DNA of 64,000 nucleotides, taken from the NCBI GenBank assembly GCA_000209465.1, contig GL890586.1, forward strand, positions 116,778-180,777, written 5' to 3'. The translations under genes and the position numbers were made by a program. This document shows, piece by piece, positions 46,420-56,029 of the stretch; positions within the stretch are counted from its first letter, which is position 1; every line of letters begins with the position of its first letter. Below the pieces are notes generated by a model. The model was not told the DNA's origin. It worked only from the letters and a program-made list of their open reading frames with translations, and made no database searches. Origin of the DNA: Lachnospiraceae oral taxon 107 str. F0167. GTDB taxonomy: Bacteria > Bacillota > Clostridia > Lachnospirales > Lachnospiraceae.

Positions 46420-46953
46420 ATGGAGATCGGTTCAAAACTGAAAAGACTTAGAGTGCTTGCAGGACTTACACAAGAAGAGTTGGCAGATAGAGCGGAATTG
46501 TCAAAGGGATTTATTTCGCAGCTGGAGAATGATATTACATCACCGTCTATCGCCACTCTTCTTGATATTTTGCAATGCCTTGGAGTGGAAATAAAGGACT
46601 TCTTTGATGAAGAAACCGAAACTCAGGTGGTTTTTACCGAAGAAGATTACTTTATTAAAGAGGATAAAGAACTTAATAATACCATCAAATGGATAATACC
46701 GAATGCACAAAAAAATATGATGGAACCTATACTCCAGATTATTGAACCGGGGGGGCTGACATACCCCGATAATCCTCATGACGGTGAGGAGTTCGGATAT
46801 GTTCTTTCGGGGACTGTAGAGATACATAGGGGAAGTGATGTGTATTTGGCAAAAAAAGGAGAAGCTTTTTATTTTACATCGGATAAAAAGCATTATATCA
46901 GCTCAAAGCGAGGTGCAAAGCTTATCTGGGTAAGCACTCCGCCAAATTTTTAA
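46420..46953 (+). CDS. XRE-family regulator with C-terminal cupin domain
   Basis: A 177-residue transcription factor. HTH_3 domain at about 5-60 (LKRLRVLAGLTQEELADRAEL, then SKGFISQLEND) and a cupin_2 sensor domain at about 108-175 (PHDGEEFGYVLSGTVEIH, AKKGEAFYF). This PuuR-like architecture commonly heads polyamine transport operons and senses putrescine or spermidine. It precedes potA by 21 bases, so it probably controls its own operon. Confidence 0.9.
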   Translation: MEIGSKLKRLRVLAGLTQEELADRAELSKGFISQLENDITSPSIATLLDILQCLGVEIKDFFDEETETQVVFTEEDYFIKEDKELNNTIKWIIPNAQKNMMEPILQIIEPGGLTYPDNPHDGEEFGYVLSGTVEIHRGSDVYLAKKGEAFYFTSDKKHYISSKRGAKLIWVSTPPNF

Positions 46954-46974
46954 ACAGAGAAAAATGGAGGAAGT

Positions 46975-48051
46975 ATGAGGGAATCCCTTATTGATTTGGA
47001 ACATATCTCAAAGAGTTTTGATGGGGAGATTGTTTTAGATGATTTGAATTTATCAATTAAAGAGAACTCTTTTGTAACTTTACTGGGACCGTCAGGTTGC
47101 GGTAAGACTACTACCCTTAGAATAATAGGGGGATTTGTACAGGCGGATAGCGGAAAGGTTATTTTTGACGGCAAGGACATATCAAATTTACCGCCAAATA
47201 AAAGAAATTTAAATACAGTATTCCAAAAATATGCATTATTCCCTCATATGAGCATTGCAGAAAATATCGCCTTCGGTTTAAAGATAAAAAACAAGCCGAA
47301 AGCATATATAGATGACAAAATAAAATATGCTCTAAAGCTTGTAAACCTGGAAGGCTTTGAAAACAGAAATATAAATCTGCTCTCGGGCGGACAGCAGCAA
47401 AGAATTGCAATAGCAAGAGCCATAGTAAATGAGCCGAAAGTTTTACTACTTGATGAACCTCTTGGAGCACTTGACCTTAAGCTTCGTCAGGATATGCAAT
47501 ATGAGCTTATCAGACTTAAAAACGAGCTTGGCATTACATTTATTTATGTTACACATGATCAGGAAGAGGCACTTACAATGTCGGATACCATCGTAGTTAT
47601 GAATCAGGGATATATACAGCAGATGGGTACACCTGAGCAAATCTATAATGAACCTGAGAATGCCTTTGTGGCGGATTTTATAGGCGAATCAAATATAATA
47701 GCCGCTACCATGGTACAGGACAGACTTGTAGATATATTCGGGGCAAAGTTTGCCTGTGTGGATGAGGGCTTTGGAAATAATAAACCTGTGGATGTGGTTA
47801 TAAGACCTGAGGATATCGATCTTGTAGAGCCTGATAAGGGTACTTTGGTAGGCACAGTTACACATCTGATATTTAAGGGTGTACATTATGAGATGGAAGT
47901 AACCACACAAAACGGATATGAGTGGCTGGTACATTCCACAGATATGTTCCCTGTGGGCAAAGAAGTAGGAATAAGTGTAGATCCTTTTGATATACAGATA
48001 ATGAATAAGCCTGAGTCTGAGGATGAGGAGGCTGTGGGTGTAAATGAATAA
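46975..48051 (+). CDS. potA: Spermidine/putrescine ABC transporter ATPase PotA
   Basis: ABC importer ATPase of 358 residues. Walker [11 protein letters not shown], signature [10 protein letters not shown], Walker [13 protein letters not shown] and a C-terminal TOBE domain ([14 protein letters not shown]). Overlaps potB by 8 bases. The SD GGAGG precedes ATG 46975. Confidence 0.95.
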   Translation: MRESLIDLEHISKSFDGEIVLDDLNLSIKENSFVTLLGPSGCGKTTTLRIIGGFVQADSGKVIFDGKDISNLPPNKRNLNTVFQKYALFPHMSIAENIAFGLKIKNKPKAYIDDKIKYALKLVNLEGFENRNINLLSGGQQQRIAIARAIVNEPKVLLLDEPLGALDLKLRQDMQYELIRLKNELGITFIYVTHDQEEALTMSDTIVVMNQGYIQQMGTPEQIYNEPENAFVADFIGESNIIAATMVQDRLVDIFGAKFACVDEGFGNNKPVDVVIRPEDIDLVEPDKGTLVGTVTHLIFKGVHYEMEVTTQNGYEWLVHSTDMFPVGKEVGISVDPFDIQIMNKPESEDEEAVGVNE

Positions 48052-48865
48052 GGATTTAAGAAAGATATTGGCATTTCCGTATATTATATGGATGATCGGT
48101 TTTACAATAATACCGCTGTCACTTATCTTTATATATGGACTGACAACAAGAGACGGAAGCTTTACCTTTGCAAATGTGCTTTCAATATTTACAAGGGATC
48201 ATTTTAAAGCATTGATGCTGTCAATAGCATTATCAATTATCAGTACAATTATATGCCTGATAATGGCATTTCCTCTGGCGCTTACTCTAAAGGGTAAAAA
48301 GCTTAATAAGGGAAGCCTGATAGTATTTATATTTATCCTGCCGATGTGGATGAACTTTTTGCTTAGAACCCTTGCTTGGCTTTCACTGCTGGAGAAAAAC
48401 GGAATTATAAATACCGTTTTAAAGTTTATGCATTTGCCGGGGCTTAATATTATAAATACACCGGCCGCCATTATACTCGGTATGGTATATAATTATCTGC
48501 CTTTTATGGTATTGCCCATATATAATGTGCTTGAAAAAATAGATGATAATACAATAAATGCAGCCAGAGATTTGGGAGCAAATACCCTGCAAACGATTAT
48601 AAAGGTAATAATACCTCTAAGTATACCGGGTATTGTCAGCGGAATTACAATGGTATTTGTACCGGCGCTTACAACCTTTGTTATCAGCAATATTCTTGGC
48701 GGAAGCAAAGTGCTTTTGATAGGAAATGTAATAGAGCAGGAGTTTACCAAGGGAAGCAACTGGAATCTCGGTTCCGGACTCTCACTTATCATGATGATTT
48801 TTATACTTATAAGTATGGCGTTTATTGCTAAGTATGATAAAGACGGGGAGGGTATGAGCGTTTGA
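48044..48865 (+). CDS. potB: Spermidine/putrescine permease PotB
   Basis: Inner-membrane permease of 273 residues with six helices and the EAA coupling loop [19 protein letters not shown]. Overlaps potA by 8 bases and potC by 4 (TTGA). Confidence 0.94.
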   Translation: MNKDLRKILAFPYIIWMIGFTIIPLSLIFIYGLTTRDGSFTFANVLSIFTRDHFKALMLSIALSIISTIICLIMAFPLALTLKGKKLNKGSLIVFIFILPMWMNFLLRTLAWLSLLEKNGIINTVLKFMHLPGLNIINTPAAIILGMVYNYLPFMVLPIYNVLEKIDDNTINAARDLGANTLQTIIKVIIPLSIPGIVSGITMVFVPALTTFVISNILGGSKVLLIGNVIEQEFTKGSNWNLGSGLSLIMMIFILISMAFIAKYDKDGEGMSV

Positions 48866-49650
48866 TTTACTCAAAAATAAGGAAAGTACTGGGTAACATT
48901 TACCTGGTATTTATATTGATTTTTTTATATGCTCCGATAGCTACACTTGTGATTTTGAGCTTTAACTCTTCCAAATCAAGGAACAGATGGGGAGGATTCA
49001 CTTTTGACTGGTATGGTGAGCTGTTTAAAAGCGCAACAATAATGGCGGCATTCAGGAACACTCTGGTAATAGCATTTTTGTCGGCACTTATTGCTACCAT
49101 TATAGGAACTGTAGCGGCACTTGGTATCAACAATATGAGAAAGCTGCCAAAGACTGCAGTGATGGCGGTCAATAATATACCAATGTTAAATGCGGATATT
49201 GTAACCGGTATTTCTTTGATGCTTGGATTTATAGCTTTTGGAATAAGTCTTGGATTTAAGACTATTCTTATAAGCCATATAACTTTTAATATTCCATATG
49301 TGATATTGTCTGTAATGCCGAAGCTAAAGCAGACTGAGAGAGTAACCTATGAGGCGGCACTGGATCTTGGGGCGACACCTGCTATGGCATTTTTTAAGGT
49401 GGTGTTCCCTGATATATTCCCCGGTGTTATATCGGGATTTTTGCTTGCCTTTACTATGTCACTGGATGATTTTATAATAACACATTTTACAAAGGGAGCA
49501 GGTATAAACACCATATCCACTTTGGTATATTCGGAGGTCAGAAGAGGTATAAAGCCGAGCCTGTATGCCCTTTCCACCATTATTTTCGGTACTGTTTTGA
49601 TTTTACTGATAGTATCAAATATTGCACAAAATAAAATAAAGAAAAAATAA
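48862..49650 (+). CDS. potC: Spermidine/putrescine permease PotC
   Basis: Second permease subunit, 262 residues, six helices, EAA loop EAALDLGATPAMAFFKVVFP. Starts with TTG 48862 overlapping the potB stop by 4 bases; GGGGAGGG lies a little upstream inside potB. The family opening is LYAPIATLVILSFN. Confidence 0.94.
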   Translation: MIYSKIRKVLGNIYLVFILIFLYAPIATLVILSFNSSKSRNRWGGFTFDWYGELFKSATIMAAFRNTLVIAFLSALIATIIGTVAALGINNMRKLPKTAVMAVNNIPMLNADIVTGISLMLGFIAFGISLGFKTILISHITFNIPYVILSVMPKLKQTERVTYEAALDLGATPAMAFFKVVFPDIFPGVISGFLLAFTMSLDDFIITHFTKGAGINTISTLVYSEVRRGIKPSLYALSTIIFGTVLILLIVSNIAQNKIKKK

Positions 49651-49658
49651 GAGGAAAT

Positions 49659-50744
49659 ATGAAAAGAAGATTTTTAAGTATAATGACAATTGCGGGACTT
49701 CTCTCAGTCACAGCTTTAAGCGGATGCGGAAACAAGGGCGGTGCAACAGGCAATGCCGGAGAACTCTATGTATATAACTGGGGTGAGTATATTGATGAAA
49801 GCGTTATAGAGGACTTTCAGAAGGAAACCGGTATTAAGGTGGTCTATGATATGTTTGAGACCAATGAGGAGATGTATCCGATACTGGAAGCAGGCGGTGT
49901 GGTATATGATGTGGTATGCCCGTCAGATTATATGATTGAAAAGATGATTCAAAATAATATGCTAGCAGAAATAGATTTTAATAATGTGCCAAATATAAAG
50001 AATATAGATCCGAAGTATATGGAAGTGGCTAAGTCATTTGATCCTGAAAATAAATACGCCGCACCATATACATGGGGAACTGTCGGAATACTTTATAACA
50101 CCTCAATGATAGATGATGAAATCACGAGCTGGGGAGACCTTTGGAATCCTAAATATCAGGGAAATATTCTTATGCAGGATTCTGTAAGAGATGCATTTAT
50201 GGTGGGAGAGAAATTACTCGGATATTCTATAAATACCACAGATAAAGCGGAACTTGAGAAGGTAAAGGAAAAACTTATAGAGCAAAAGCCTTTGGTACAG
50301 GCATATGTGGTAGATCAGGTAAGAGATAAGATGATTGGCGGTGAAGCTGCCATAGGCGTTATTTATTCAGGTGAGATGCTCTATGTTCAAAATGAAGTGG
50401 CAAAATCAGGCGAAGACTTTGAATTAAAATATGTTATACCGAAGGAAGGTACAAATGTATGGATGGATGCCTGGGTTATTCCAAAGAATGCCAAGAATAA
50501 GGAAAATGCCGAGAAATGGATAGACTTCCTAAATAGACCTGAGATTGCAAAGAAAAACTTTGAATATATCACATATCCTACTCCGAATAAGGCTGCATAC
50601 GACCTTTTGGATAAGGAATTACAGGAAAATACCGCACTCTTCCCTACAGATGATATGTTGAAAAACAGCGAAGTATTCAAATACCTTGGTGATGAGGGCG
50701 ACGGTATTTATAATGATCTTTGGAAAGAAGTAAAGGGAAAATAA
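49659..50744 (+). CDS. potD: Spermidine/putrescine-binding lipoprotein PotD
   Basis: Extracellular solute-binding protein of 361 residues with lipobox ALSGCG near residue 23. It opens with ELYVYNWGEYIDESVIEDF, the PotD/PotF hallmark, followed by YDVVCPSDYMIEKM and the WGDLWNPKY loop. Lipidation would require the lgt gene that is frameshifted in this sequence. SD GAGGA. Last gene of the operon. Confidence 0.95.
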   Translation: MKRRFLSIMTIAGLLSVTALSGCGNKGGATGNAGELYVYNWGEYIDESVIEDFQKETGIKVVYDMFETNEEMYPILEAGGVVYDVVCPSDYMIEKMIQNNMLAEIDFNNVPNIKNIDPKYMEVAKSFDPENKYAAPYTWGTVGILYNTSMIDDEITSWGDLWNPKYQGNILMQDSVRDAFMVGEKLLGYSINTTDKAELEKVKEKLIEQKPLVQAYVVDQVRDKMIGGEAAIGVIYSGEMLYVQNEVAKSGEDFELKYVIPKEGTNVWMDAWVIPKNAKNKENAEKWIDFLNRPEIAKKNFEYITYPTPNKAAYDLLDKELQENTALFPTDDMLKNSEVFKYLGDEGDGIYNDLWKEVKGK

Positions 50745-50832
50745 TCGTATTATTTGTTTTTAGCGGCTGAGATATTGAATTTTTAAGGCTAAATACATCT
50801 TATTTCTGTGAGAAATTTAAGTAAATAAGTAA

Positions 50833-50873
50833 AAAATTGTGGGGTATAGCCTAGCTATGCCCCACGATTTTTA
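50833..50873. terminator. Bidirectional terminator between potD and the VOC gene
   Basis: GTGGGGTATAGC/GCTATGCCCCAC (50839-50850 with 50854-50865, one G-T pair) with A run to the left and T run to the right. Confidence 0.92.
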
Positions 50874-50877
50874 TATT

Positions 50878-51225
50878 CTATACTTCCTTGGCAAATGTTA
50901 TCTTATTGCCGTCAATATCAAATACATCAAGTACCAAAACAACTTCATAATCTATAATTTCACTTGTTTTAATCCCGCACTCATCTAAGGTTTTCTTTGT
51001 CTGATTTATATCTTCGACTCCTACTACAATAGAGCTTGTTTCTATGCTGTATTTTTCCTCACAGGATAATTGCAGCCATGAATTTGGGGATAATTGATAT
51101 TCCGCCACTCCATCCATCGAAATAACATCAGGCTCTCCAAGCCAATTTTTATACCAGGCAACGGATTGCTCTATATTTGATACCTTGAATACACTTACTA
51201 AACTTTTTATTTCTATTTTTCTCAT
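50878..51225 (-). CDS. VOC-superfamily (glyoxalase-like) protein
   Basis: A 115-residue single betaalphabetabetabeta-module pair of the VOC fold: SLVSVFKVSNIEQSVAWYKNWLG at the start and VLDVFDIDGNKITF at the end. Could be a small glyoxalase, antibiotic-binding or other enzyme; no metal ligand set is evident enough to choose. ATG 51225 has GGGTG 7 bases upstream; GTG 51234 is less likely. Confidence 0.8.
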   Translation of the reverse strand: MRKIEIKSLVSVFKVSNIEQSVAWYKNWLGEPDVISMDGVAEYQLSPNSWLQLSCEEKYSIETSSIVVGVEDINQTKKTLDECGIKTSEIIDYEVVLVLDVFDIDGNKITFAKEV

Positions 51226-51308
51226 TACTTTCACCCTTTATTTTATAATAAATTGCAGATGATTGTATCATAAAACAGGATTTTTGAATATGATATATTT
51301 TTAGGGCT

Positions 51309-51405
51309 GGTATTATAAAAATGGGATTAATCGGTATAAATGCCCGGTAAATTTACAGTGCTGTATTAAGGTGATTGGTATTATAAAAATGGAGTCAATC
51401 GGTAT
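51309..51405. repeat. Two 29-base direct repeats, 68 bases apart
   Basis: The segments 51309-51337 and 51377-51405 match at 26 of 29 positions by eye, both reading GGTATTATAAAAATGG then CAATCGGTAT or TAATCGGTAT. They lie in a gene-free region and could be regulator binding sites or an attachment-type remnant. Confidence 0.6.
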
Positions 51406-51584
51406 GTTAGACTGTATAAATTTAACGGATTAAGATGTAGAGGGCAAGTTCACCTGCGTACAGCAATTTAAAAAATAATGGAGATTATTTAAAAAGTGGG
51501 AGATATTTATATCTGAAATGATTTGATGTATAATATAGGTAAATATACAGGTAAAAAATGACTATAGTAGGATAGGGAGGTAAT

Positions 51585-51629
51585 ATGGAGTTTGTAAAAA
51601 GACATAGACAATTTTTTATAAATGTATAA
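51585..51629 (+). CDS. Possible 14-residue ORF behind a strong SD
   Basis: ATG 51585 follows GGGAGG with ideal spacing and encodes MEFVKRHRQFFINV before a stop. It may be a leader peptide, or the start of a gene lost downstream. The surrounding gap (51226-51791) otherwise holds only the direct repeats. Confidence 0.25.
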   Translation: MEFVKRHRQFFINV

Positions 51630-51791
51630 CAAGCTAACATGCGTAAAATTGACAAGATCATTTATCTGAACATATAAATCTTATATTAAATACTCGGCAA
51701 TGTAGTTTGTTATGTGGAACAATTTAGATGGGAATATTTTGATACTATATTAAAAATTAGAAAATATGTAATTTAATGAGGGAGAACTTTG

Positions 51792-52139
51792 ATGGAAAAT
51801 TTGGAGAATAAAAAAATATACAGATTTAAAAAATTCTTAGGATTCTTAGGACTCTTAGGATTTTTAGGATTTGTATTTGATAATATAGTATTTTTTCATT
51901 TTTTTAGTTTTTATTGTTTTTTTTCATTTTTTTTTGTGAATGATACGCAGAGTATTAAGAATAAAGATGACAAAAGACATACTTTATACAGAGGTATTTT
52001 GGCCGCTATATTTACAGCCAATATAGTTATAACTCAAAGTGGATATATCCATGATAAATACTCGGCTATGATTATTTTGATCAATGTAGCTTTTGCTATA
52101 GCCGTCATAGTGGATAATATTATTATTGGAAAAAGTTAA
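51792..52139 (+). CDS. DUF3796-like membrane protein
   Basis: A 115-residue protein with the repeated LGFLGLLGFLGF motif after a basic start, typical of DUF3796 proteins, then a very Phe-rich helix and two C-terminal helices (ILAAIFTANIVI, IILINVAFAIAVIVDNII). Function unknown. The SD GGGAG precedes ATG 51792. Confidence 0.7.
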   Translation: MENLENKKIYRFKKFLGFLGLLGFLGFVFDNIVFFHFFSFYCFFSFFFVNDTQSIKNKDDKRHTLYRGILAAIFTANIVITQSGYIHDKYSAMIILINVAFAIAVIVDNIIIGKS

Positions 52140-52141
52140 AT

Positions 52142-52234
52142 GTGGTTGAAGTTGAGTTAGTGTTTATTGTGTTTGTACTTGTCCTATTTTTATATAAAAC
52201 TAGTATAGAAAGGACGGCGTTGTTATTAGATTAA
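52142..52234 (+). CDS. Small hydrophobic ORF, 30 residues
   Basis: GTG 52142 begins 2 bases after the DUF3796 stop, behind GGAAAAAG, and encodes a single-helix peptide (VFIVFVLVLFLY). It may be coupled to the upstream gene. Confidence 0.3.
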   Translation: MVEVELVFIVFVLVLFLYKTSIERTALLLD

Positions 52235-52256
52235 TAAGAAATTAGATTGGTATAGT

Positions 52257-52355
52257 GTGGGTAAAAGTGCAGTTTATGTTTTTGGAATATGGTTCGGTAC
52301 ATCAGCAGTAGTTACGATTAGCAAATATTTTGTAAGTAAAGATGATAATAAATGA
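52257..52355 (+). CDS. Small hydrophobic ORF, 32 residues
   Basis: An open frame from 52230 without ATG; GTG 52257 is a possible start. It encodes one helix (YVFGIWFGTSAVVTISKYF) and ends just before a strong terminator, which argues that this strand is transcribed. It could also be the tail of the preceding small ORF after a one-base change near 52229. Confidence 0.3.
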   Translation: MGKSAVYVFGIWFGTSAVVTISKYFVSKDDNK

Positions 52356-52361
52356 TTTCTG

Positions 52362-52394
52362 CCATAACCACTTTTGAGTGGTTATGGTGTTTTT
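52362..52394 (+). terminator. Intrinsic terminator
   Basis: Perfect 11-bp stem CCATAACCACT/AGTGGTTATGG (52362-52372 with 52377-52387) with TTTG loop and a following T run. It ends the DUF3796 unit. The stretch to 52598 has no supported gene. Confidence 0.93.
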
Positions 52395-52598
52395 TGTCAG
52401 GTCAATGAAGTTTATAAAAACTATATAAGCAATTATAATTACAAATATATTTGTCAAAATTATTTTACGATTTGATTTATTATAAAATAAATAAGCTACT
52501 AAACTAATAATAGTTGATATGAGTGGAATAAAAATATTTGATGTGATACTATTTATAATAATGAAGTAATAGATATATGCTTTAAGAAGGAGGTTGCA

Positions 52599-52907
52599 TT
52601 GCTAGTGTTTGATTTGATGGTATTTTTGCTAATTGTATTTGCTATTGCAGAGGGTGTATGTTTGATTCTTTTATATCATAGAATATTTTATCAGAAGAAG
52701 CGGAGTATAGATATTTTTTTTATTTGTGTATTTTTTATTGGGTTTGTATGCGCCTTGCAGTTTCTTTCTCTCTTATACATTTATGAGAGTATTAAAGTCA
52801 ATCCTAAACATGAACTTGCACCTTTGTTTACTACTTTTTCAGCAGTAATTTCTGCTCTGTACACATTGCCATTTGGAATTGTTGCAAATAACTATAGAAA
52901 GAGGTGA
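52599..52907 (+). CDS. Small membrane protein, unknown
   Basis: A 102-residue protein with three predicted helices (about 3-27, 38-62, 76-96) and basic ends. The TTG start at 52599 has AGGAGG 5 bases upstream. No family recognised; possibly holin- or immunity-like in shape, but this is only shape. Confidence 0.6.
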   Translation: MLVFDLMVFLLIVFAIAEGVCLILLYHRIFYQKKRSIDIFFICVFFIGFVCALQFLSLLYIYESIKVNPKHELAPLFTTFSAVISALYTLPFGIVANNYRKR

Positions 52908-53004
52908 GTCCACTAAGATTAAATTGATGTTGCAATCAAATTATGCCTTTATTGTATGAAGACTCAAATTTTCCTTGATTGGAGTTTGGTTTTTTAATGA
53001 TACT

Positions 53005-53608
53005 ATGAAAAAAAGGAACCATATTTATATGCACATGAAAGGTCTAAAAGGCAAAAAGCAGGGAAAAAGGGAATGCCAACTGTAATAATGTATTTACCTC
53101 CAGAATACGATAATGCATTTAATTTGTTTATTGGTAATAGAATAGCTAATAAAAAAATATATGGGGGGATGTATCTAATGCTTTAAGTGCATTGTCAGTT
53201 GGACTTGGAAGCAATGAGAAAATAATAGCTGATTTGTCAGCTATTATAGGAAAATTGGCAGGATCAAGTAGCTTAGCACTATCGGTAATATCATTATTTT
53301 TAGCAACTTTACCTAAACCTTTTTTAGAAAGATTGCGATTTGAACTAGATAAAAATCAGTATTCATTTATAAAAATTACATTGTTTGATGTAAATCCAGG
53401 TACAGAAGAAATTGTTGGAGGTTATAATATAGATGATTTTAAAATTGAAAAGATTTCAGATTATGAGAACAAAGTTATGGATATATATGGAGAAAAATAT
53501 TGGATAGGAGAGTTTGGAATGATTAGCAAGATTAAACCAAATCCTAATAGTAATAAAAGTATTGATGAACAAATAAGAGATAATATAAAAAAATATTCAA
53601 TGAGATAG
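53005..53608 (+). pseudogene. Frameshifted gene of unknown function
   Basis: Three frame segments join into one protein if an A is added to the A7 run at 53008-53014 and a G to the G6 run at 53163-53168. The first gives ATG 53005 then KKKEPYLYAHERSKRQKAG. The middle contains GMPTVIMYLPPEYDNAFNLF. The last begins DVSNALSALSVGLGSN, has a hydrophobic helix (SSLALSVISLFLATL) and ends KKYSMR. About 200 residues in total. No family recognised. Confidence 0.55.
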
Positions 53609-53638
53609 AAAAGTACTTGGATAATAAGGTGAATAGTA

Positions 53639-55138
53639 ATGGTAAAAAATAAAATATTAACGAAATATGTGATTCTAACATTATTGATTTGTAGTTTGAT
53701 AGTTTTATATTTAATTATTACAAACTTAGAATATAAGATAGTTGTAAGGGATAATACATTTATTGGAATAAAAGATGGTATTTTTAAAAAGAAATCTAAT
53801 ATTGTAGATTTTGATATTCCTTATGGAGTAGTTAGTATAGGAGCATTTGCCTTTTCTAGTTGTGATAATTTGCAATCGGTTAATCTGCCAGAAACAGTTA
53901 ATAGTGTAGATAATTATGCATTCTTTGAATGTAAAAAATTACAAGAAATTAAATTATCTTCAAATTTAGAAAGTATAGGGGATATGTCATTCTATAACTG
54001 TGAAACAATAAAATATATAGAACTGCCTAATACCTTAAATGAAATAGGAAGTTCAAGTTTTGCCGAGTGTAAAAATTTAAAAAAAATAATTCTGCCAGAC
54101 AGTCTTGAAAGTATTGGCGAGTTTGCATTTGAAAACTGTACTAATTTGAGAGAAGTTAAGATGTCAGATAGTGTAAGTAAGGTTGGTGAAAATATATTTG
54201 AGGGGACAGAATTTATAAATAGTCTTAAACCAGATGAGTATGGTTGCATTTATTTAGGGAACTTACTCTTAAAAGCAAATGATACTAAAGAATATGTCAA
54301 GATAAAAGATTCTACAAAAGCTATTGCAGCAAAGGCATTTATTAATAACATAAGAATAAAAAATGTTGATTTACCACTTGGACTTATAGAAATAGAAGAT
54401 AGTACCTTTGAAGGTTGTAGAACTTTGGAGTCAGTAATTATACCACAAGGTGTTAAATATTTAGGAGAATATGCTTTCCTAAATTCAGGGCTAAAAAGAG
54501 TAGTATTACCAGCCGGATTGGAAGAAATATCTTATGGAGCATTTAAAGATTGTTATAATTTAGTAGAAATTAATTTACCCTCTAGTATTATAGATATTAA
54601 AGGAGGGAGTTTTTATGGAACTAAGTATTTAGATAGTATAAAAGAGGATGAATATGGCTGTAAGTACAAAGAAAATATTTTACTTGAATATACAGGTAAA
54701 AGTGCTGAGAAAATAGAGATAAAAGCCGGAACAAGATTAATAGCAGGAAGTGCATTTAATAATGCAGAGAGTATAAAAGAGGTATATATACCTAAGAGTG
54801 TAGATCATATAGGAAGATATACATTTACTAAATGTCATAATTTAGAAAAAGTTGAGTTTGAAGAAGATGGTAAATTAACAACTGTAAACGGACATTCATT
54901 TGATTTATGCAGCAATTTGAAGGAAATAAAATTACCAAAAAATATTAAAACAATATCAGAATATGCCTTTTTTGCTTGTGGTATTGAAACTTTAAGAATA
55001 CCGGAGAAAGTGGAGGATATGGATTTATGGGCTATTGCACAATGTCTTTCATTAAAGAGAATAGAACTTCCTAAGAGTTTAAAGGGGAAATATTATTATC
55101 CTGATTATAGACCAAAAATAGATTTAGTATTTTATTGA
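53639..55138 (+). CDS. BspA-type leucine-rich-repeat surface protein
   Basis: A 499-residue protein with an N-terminal membrane helix (about 9-28, no clear cleavage) and about a dozen LRR_5 units of the BspA type. Typical repeats are IGAFAFSSCDNLQSVNLPE and IGEFAFENCTNLREVKMS. Such proteins bind host or bacterial surfaces in oral and gut species. It sits among toxin remnants and has lower-quality codon context than the core genes. SD AAGGTG before ATG 53639. No sortase motif. Confidence 0.85.
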   Translation: MVKNKILTKYVILTLLICSLIVLYLIITNLEYKIVVRDNTFIGIKDGIFKKKSNIVDFDIPYGVVSIGAFAFSSCDNLQSVNLPETVNSVDNYAFFECKKLQEIKLSSNLESIGDMSFYNCETIKYIELPNTLNEIGSSSFAECKNLKKIILPDSLESIGEFAFENCTNLREVKMSDSVSKVGENIFEGTEFINSLKPDEYGCIYLGNLLLKANDTKEYVKIKDSTKAIAAKAFINNIRIKNVDLPLGLIEIEDSTFEGCRTLESVIIPQGVKYLGEYAFLNSGLKRVVLPAGLEEISYGAFKDCYNLVEINLPSSIIDIKGGSFYGTKYLDSIKEDEYGCKYKENILLEYTGKSAEKIEIKAGTRLIAGSAFNNAESIKEVYIPKSVDHIGRYTFTKCHNLEKVEFEEDGKLTTVNGHSFDLCSNLKEIKLPKNIKTISEYAFFACGIETLRIPEKVEDMDLWAIAQCLSLKRIELPKSLKGKYYYPDYRPKIDLVFY

Positions 55139-55420
55139 ATTTATTTTTTAGATAACAAGTATTTAATTAAGATTAGTAAGGGTGATATTGCAGATAAGTA
55201 CACTATGACAACTATGGAAGCAGTCAACGCAACAGGGGTACTAGAGGCAGTTATAGATAGACCAAGTCATGTTTCTGTAAGACCTGTAAATCCTTTGGAG
55301 ATGATGGAATGGATTAATAGCAGGCCAACAGCAAAAGAGAATCCATACTACTTAACAAAAATATTAGCATCAATATCTATAAGAGATAATGGAGGACCAT
55401 GTAATGTCAGCAGTGATTGA
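55139..55420 (+). pseudogene. C-terminal tail of a probable secreted toxin
   Basis: The frame is open directly after the LRR stop and reads KISKGDIADKYTMTTMEAV, then VNPLEMMEWINSRPTAKENPYYL before stopping at 55420. It has an ATG at 55205 without a good SD. The tail overlaps the immunity-like gene by 17 bases, the usual junction between a polymorphic toxin and its immunity gene. The toxin body is missing. Confidence 0.45.
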
Positions 55421-55874
55421 TAATTTAATTAGTAAAGAAGAGTATAATATTTATGTAAATGAGTATATAAGAGATGAGAAATTATGTGAATTAGCCTTTT
55501 TATTAGAAAAGGAGGATGATAATTTAGAAACTTATTTTAACACAAGGAGATATAAATCTAAATTTTTATGGGTTAATATTTTATATATTATAGAAAGAAT
55601 GAGCTATGTTAAAAGAATAGAATACATACCATTTTTAATAGAGTTTTTGCAAGATGTAAACTGGCCAGTATTTAGATATACTATTTCATCACTTATGTCC
55701 TATAAGAAAACTGATTTAGTACCATTTGTAGAGCAAGCACTATGGACTGCATATAGAGATGATGATGAAATGTGGATAGCAGGAATAGCTAGACTTATGG
55801 AAAAAGATAATATAAAACAACAGGATTTTAAAAATCCAGAAACTTATGATTTATTAAAGTATAGAGATTTTTAG
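55404..55874 (+). CDS. Immunity-like HEAT-repeat protein
   Basis: A 156-residue acidic, helix-rich protein. The segment FLIEFLQDVNWPVFRYTISSL with WIAGIARLM resembles small HEAT-repeat immunity proteins (DUF5071-like). ATG 55404 has GGAGG 8 bases upstream and overlaps the toxin tail. Its role would be to neutralise a toxin whose body has been lost or diverged. Assignment rests on motif style and position. Confidence 0.6.
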   Translation: MSAVIDNLISKEEYNIYVNEYIRDEKLCELAFLLEKEDDNLETYFNTRRYKSKFLWVNILYIIERMSYVKRIEYIPFLIEFLQDVNWPVFRYTISSLMSYKKTDLVPFVEQALWTAYRDDDEMWIAGIARLMEKDNIKQQDFKNPETYDLLKYRDF

Positions 55875-55909
55875 AGTTCTTAGTATTATAAAATAATACA
55901 TAGGATTAA

Positions 55910-55966
55910 TTTGAAGAACAAAAAGGAGTATATCCTAATAGAAAATATAGTTATGATAAAAGAGGG
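55910..55966 (+). pseudogene. Gene fragment abutting the IS66 end
   Basis: A short frame reading EEQKGVYPNRKYSYDKRG runs straight into the left inverted repeat of the IS66 element. The wording resembles RHS/polymorphic-toxin sequence, suggesting that the insertion cut such a gene. It has no start of its own. Confidence 0.3.
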
Positions 55967-56029
55967 GTAAGCGCCCAATAACAGGATGCCTTATATTTCA
56001 TTAAACTAAATGAGATAATAAATCAAATA

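Noticed and set aside
52395..52598. Hydrophobic open frame on the minus strand
   Set aside because: It has no start codon or SD; long hydrophobic runs are expected by chance in such AT-rich DNA.
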